Below, piece by piece: positions 63,968 to 64,000 of a DNA stretch of 64,000 nt. The translations under genes and the position numbers were made by a program. Below the pieces are notes generated by a model. That model was given only the letters and a program-made list of their open reading frames with translations, had not been told where the DNA came from and made no database searches. The stretch's first letter is position 1. Each line of letters opens with the position of its first letter. Source of the DNA: JALORV01 sp963791235 (lineage in GTDB: Bacteria > Pseudomonadota > Gammaproteobacteria > Burkholderiales > Burkholderiaceae_F); NCBI GenBank assembly GCA_963791235.1, contig CAWBRW010000029.1:1415499-1479498 (forward strand), read 5' to 3'.

Positions 63968-64000
63968 GCAGCATGTAAACTGAACCAAGTAGGTCTACAT
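63968..64000. other. A+T-richer tail not matching phoR
   Basis: The last 33 bases include TGTAAAC (63975-63981) and GTCTACA (63993-63999), an inverted pair with one mismatch, in sequence with much lower G+C than phoR. This could be the end of a mobile element or non-native sequence at an assembly edge. Too short to identify. Confidence 0.3.

Overview
The window is about two-thirds G+C and reads as chromosomal DNA of a betaproteobacterium, probably close to Burkholderiales. The grounds are the gene order tyrA/aroA/cmk/rpsA/ihfB/lapAB, the order rlmE/ftsH/folP/glmM/pst/pho, a TTG-started FtsH beginning MNNNMF, and a type IV pilus minor-pilin operon with a large PilY1. Genus-level assignment is not possible from sequence alone. 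No tRNA, rRNA, CRISPR array, prophage or complete insertion sequence was seen.

Layout. 1-9131: the 3' part of tyrA, then a six-gene pilus operon (fimT, pilV, pilW, pilX, pilY1, pilE) lying between tyrA and aroA. 9162-16205: aroA, an antisense DUF2061 gene, cmk, rpsA, ihfB, lapA, lapB, cysM. 16175-19495 (minus): UPF0114 membrane protein, class I fumarase and a cysteine desulfhydrase-like enzyme as one operon. 19722-24598: htpX, a voltage-gated K+ channel, a MATE exporter and a GT39-like membrane glycosyltransferase. 24683-26904 (minus): trxA, rho and type B L31. 27085-33142: an AddB/AddA helicase-nuclease pair. 33283-37456: a lectin-like lipoprotein, the SRP RNA gene, a GNAT acetyltransferase, then dnaX, ybaB and recR. 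37492-41959: a MAPEG protein, a class III CoA-transferase and a NitT/TauT-type ABC importer. 42039-45152: two membrane proteins with helical-repeat tails, one a rhomboid protease. 45156-51262: transaldolase divergent from carA-gmhA-carB. 51365-57429: greA, yhbY, rlmE, ftsH, folP, glmM. 57459-63967: a glycosyltransferase remnant, then the phosphate regulon pstSCAB-phoU-phoB-phoR.

Regulation that can be read directly includes a tandem Pho box in front of pstS. Sigma-32-like promoters precede both membrane proteases, ftsH (good match) and htpX (weaker). Several intrinsic terminators are clear, and GC-rich hairpins without a T tract follow both substrate-binding-protein genes.

The observations most worth checking are four. 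First, a cysteine/aromatic tandem repeat of about 250 residues is inserted in PilY1. Second, four single-base C/G indels break the rhomboid, tal and carB genes within 3.6 kb, which looks like sequence error. Third, a palindromic element sits in frame inside an ABC ATPase. Fourth, phoR is cut off just after its H-box at an A+T-richer tail at the right edge.
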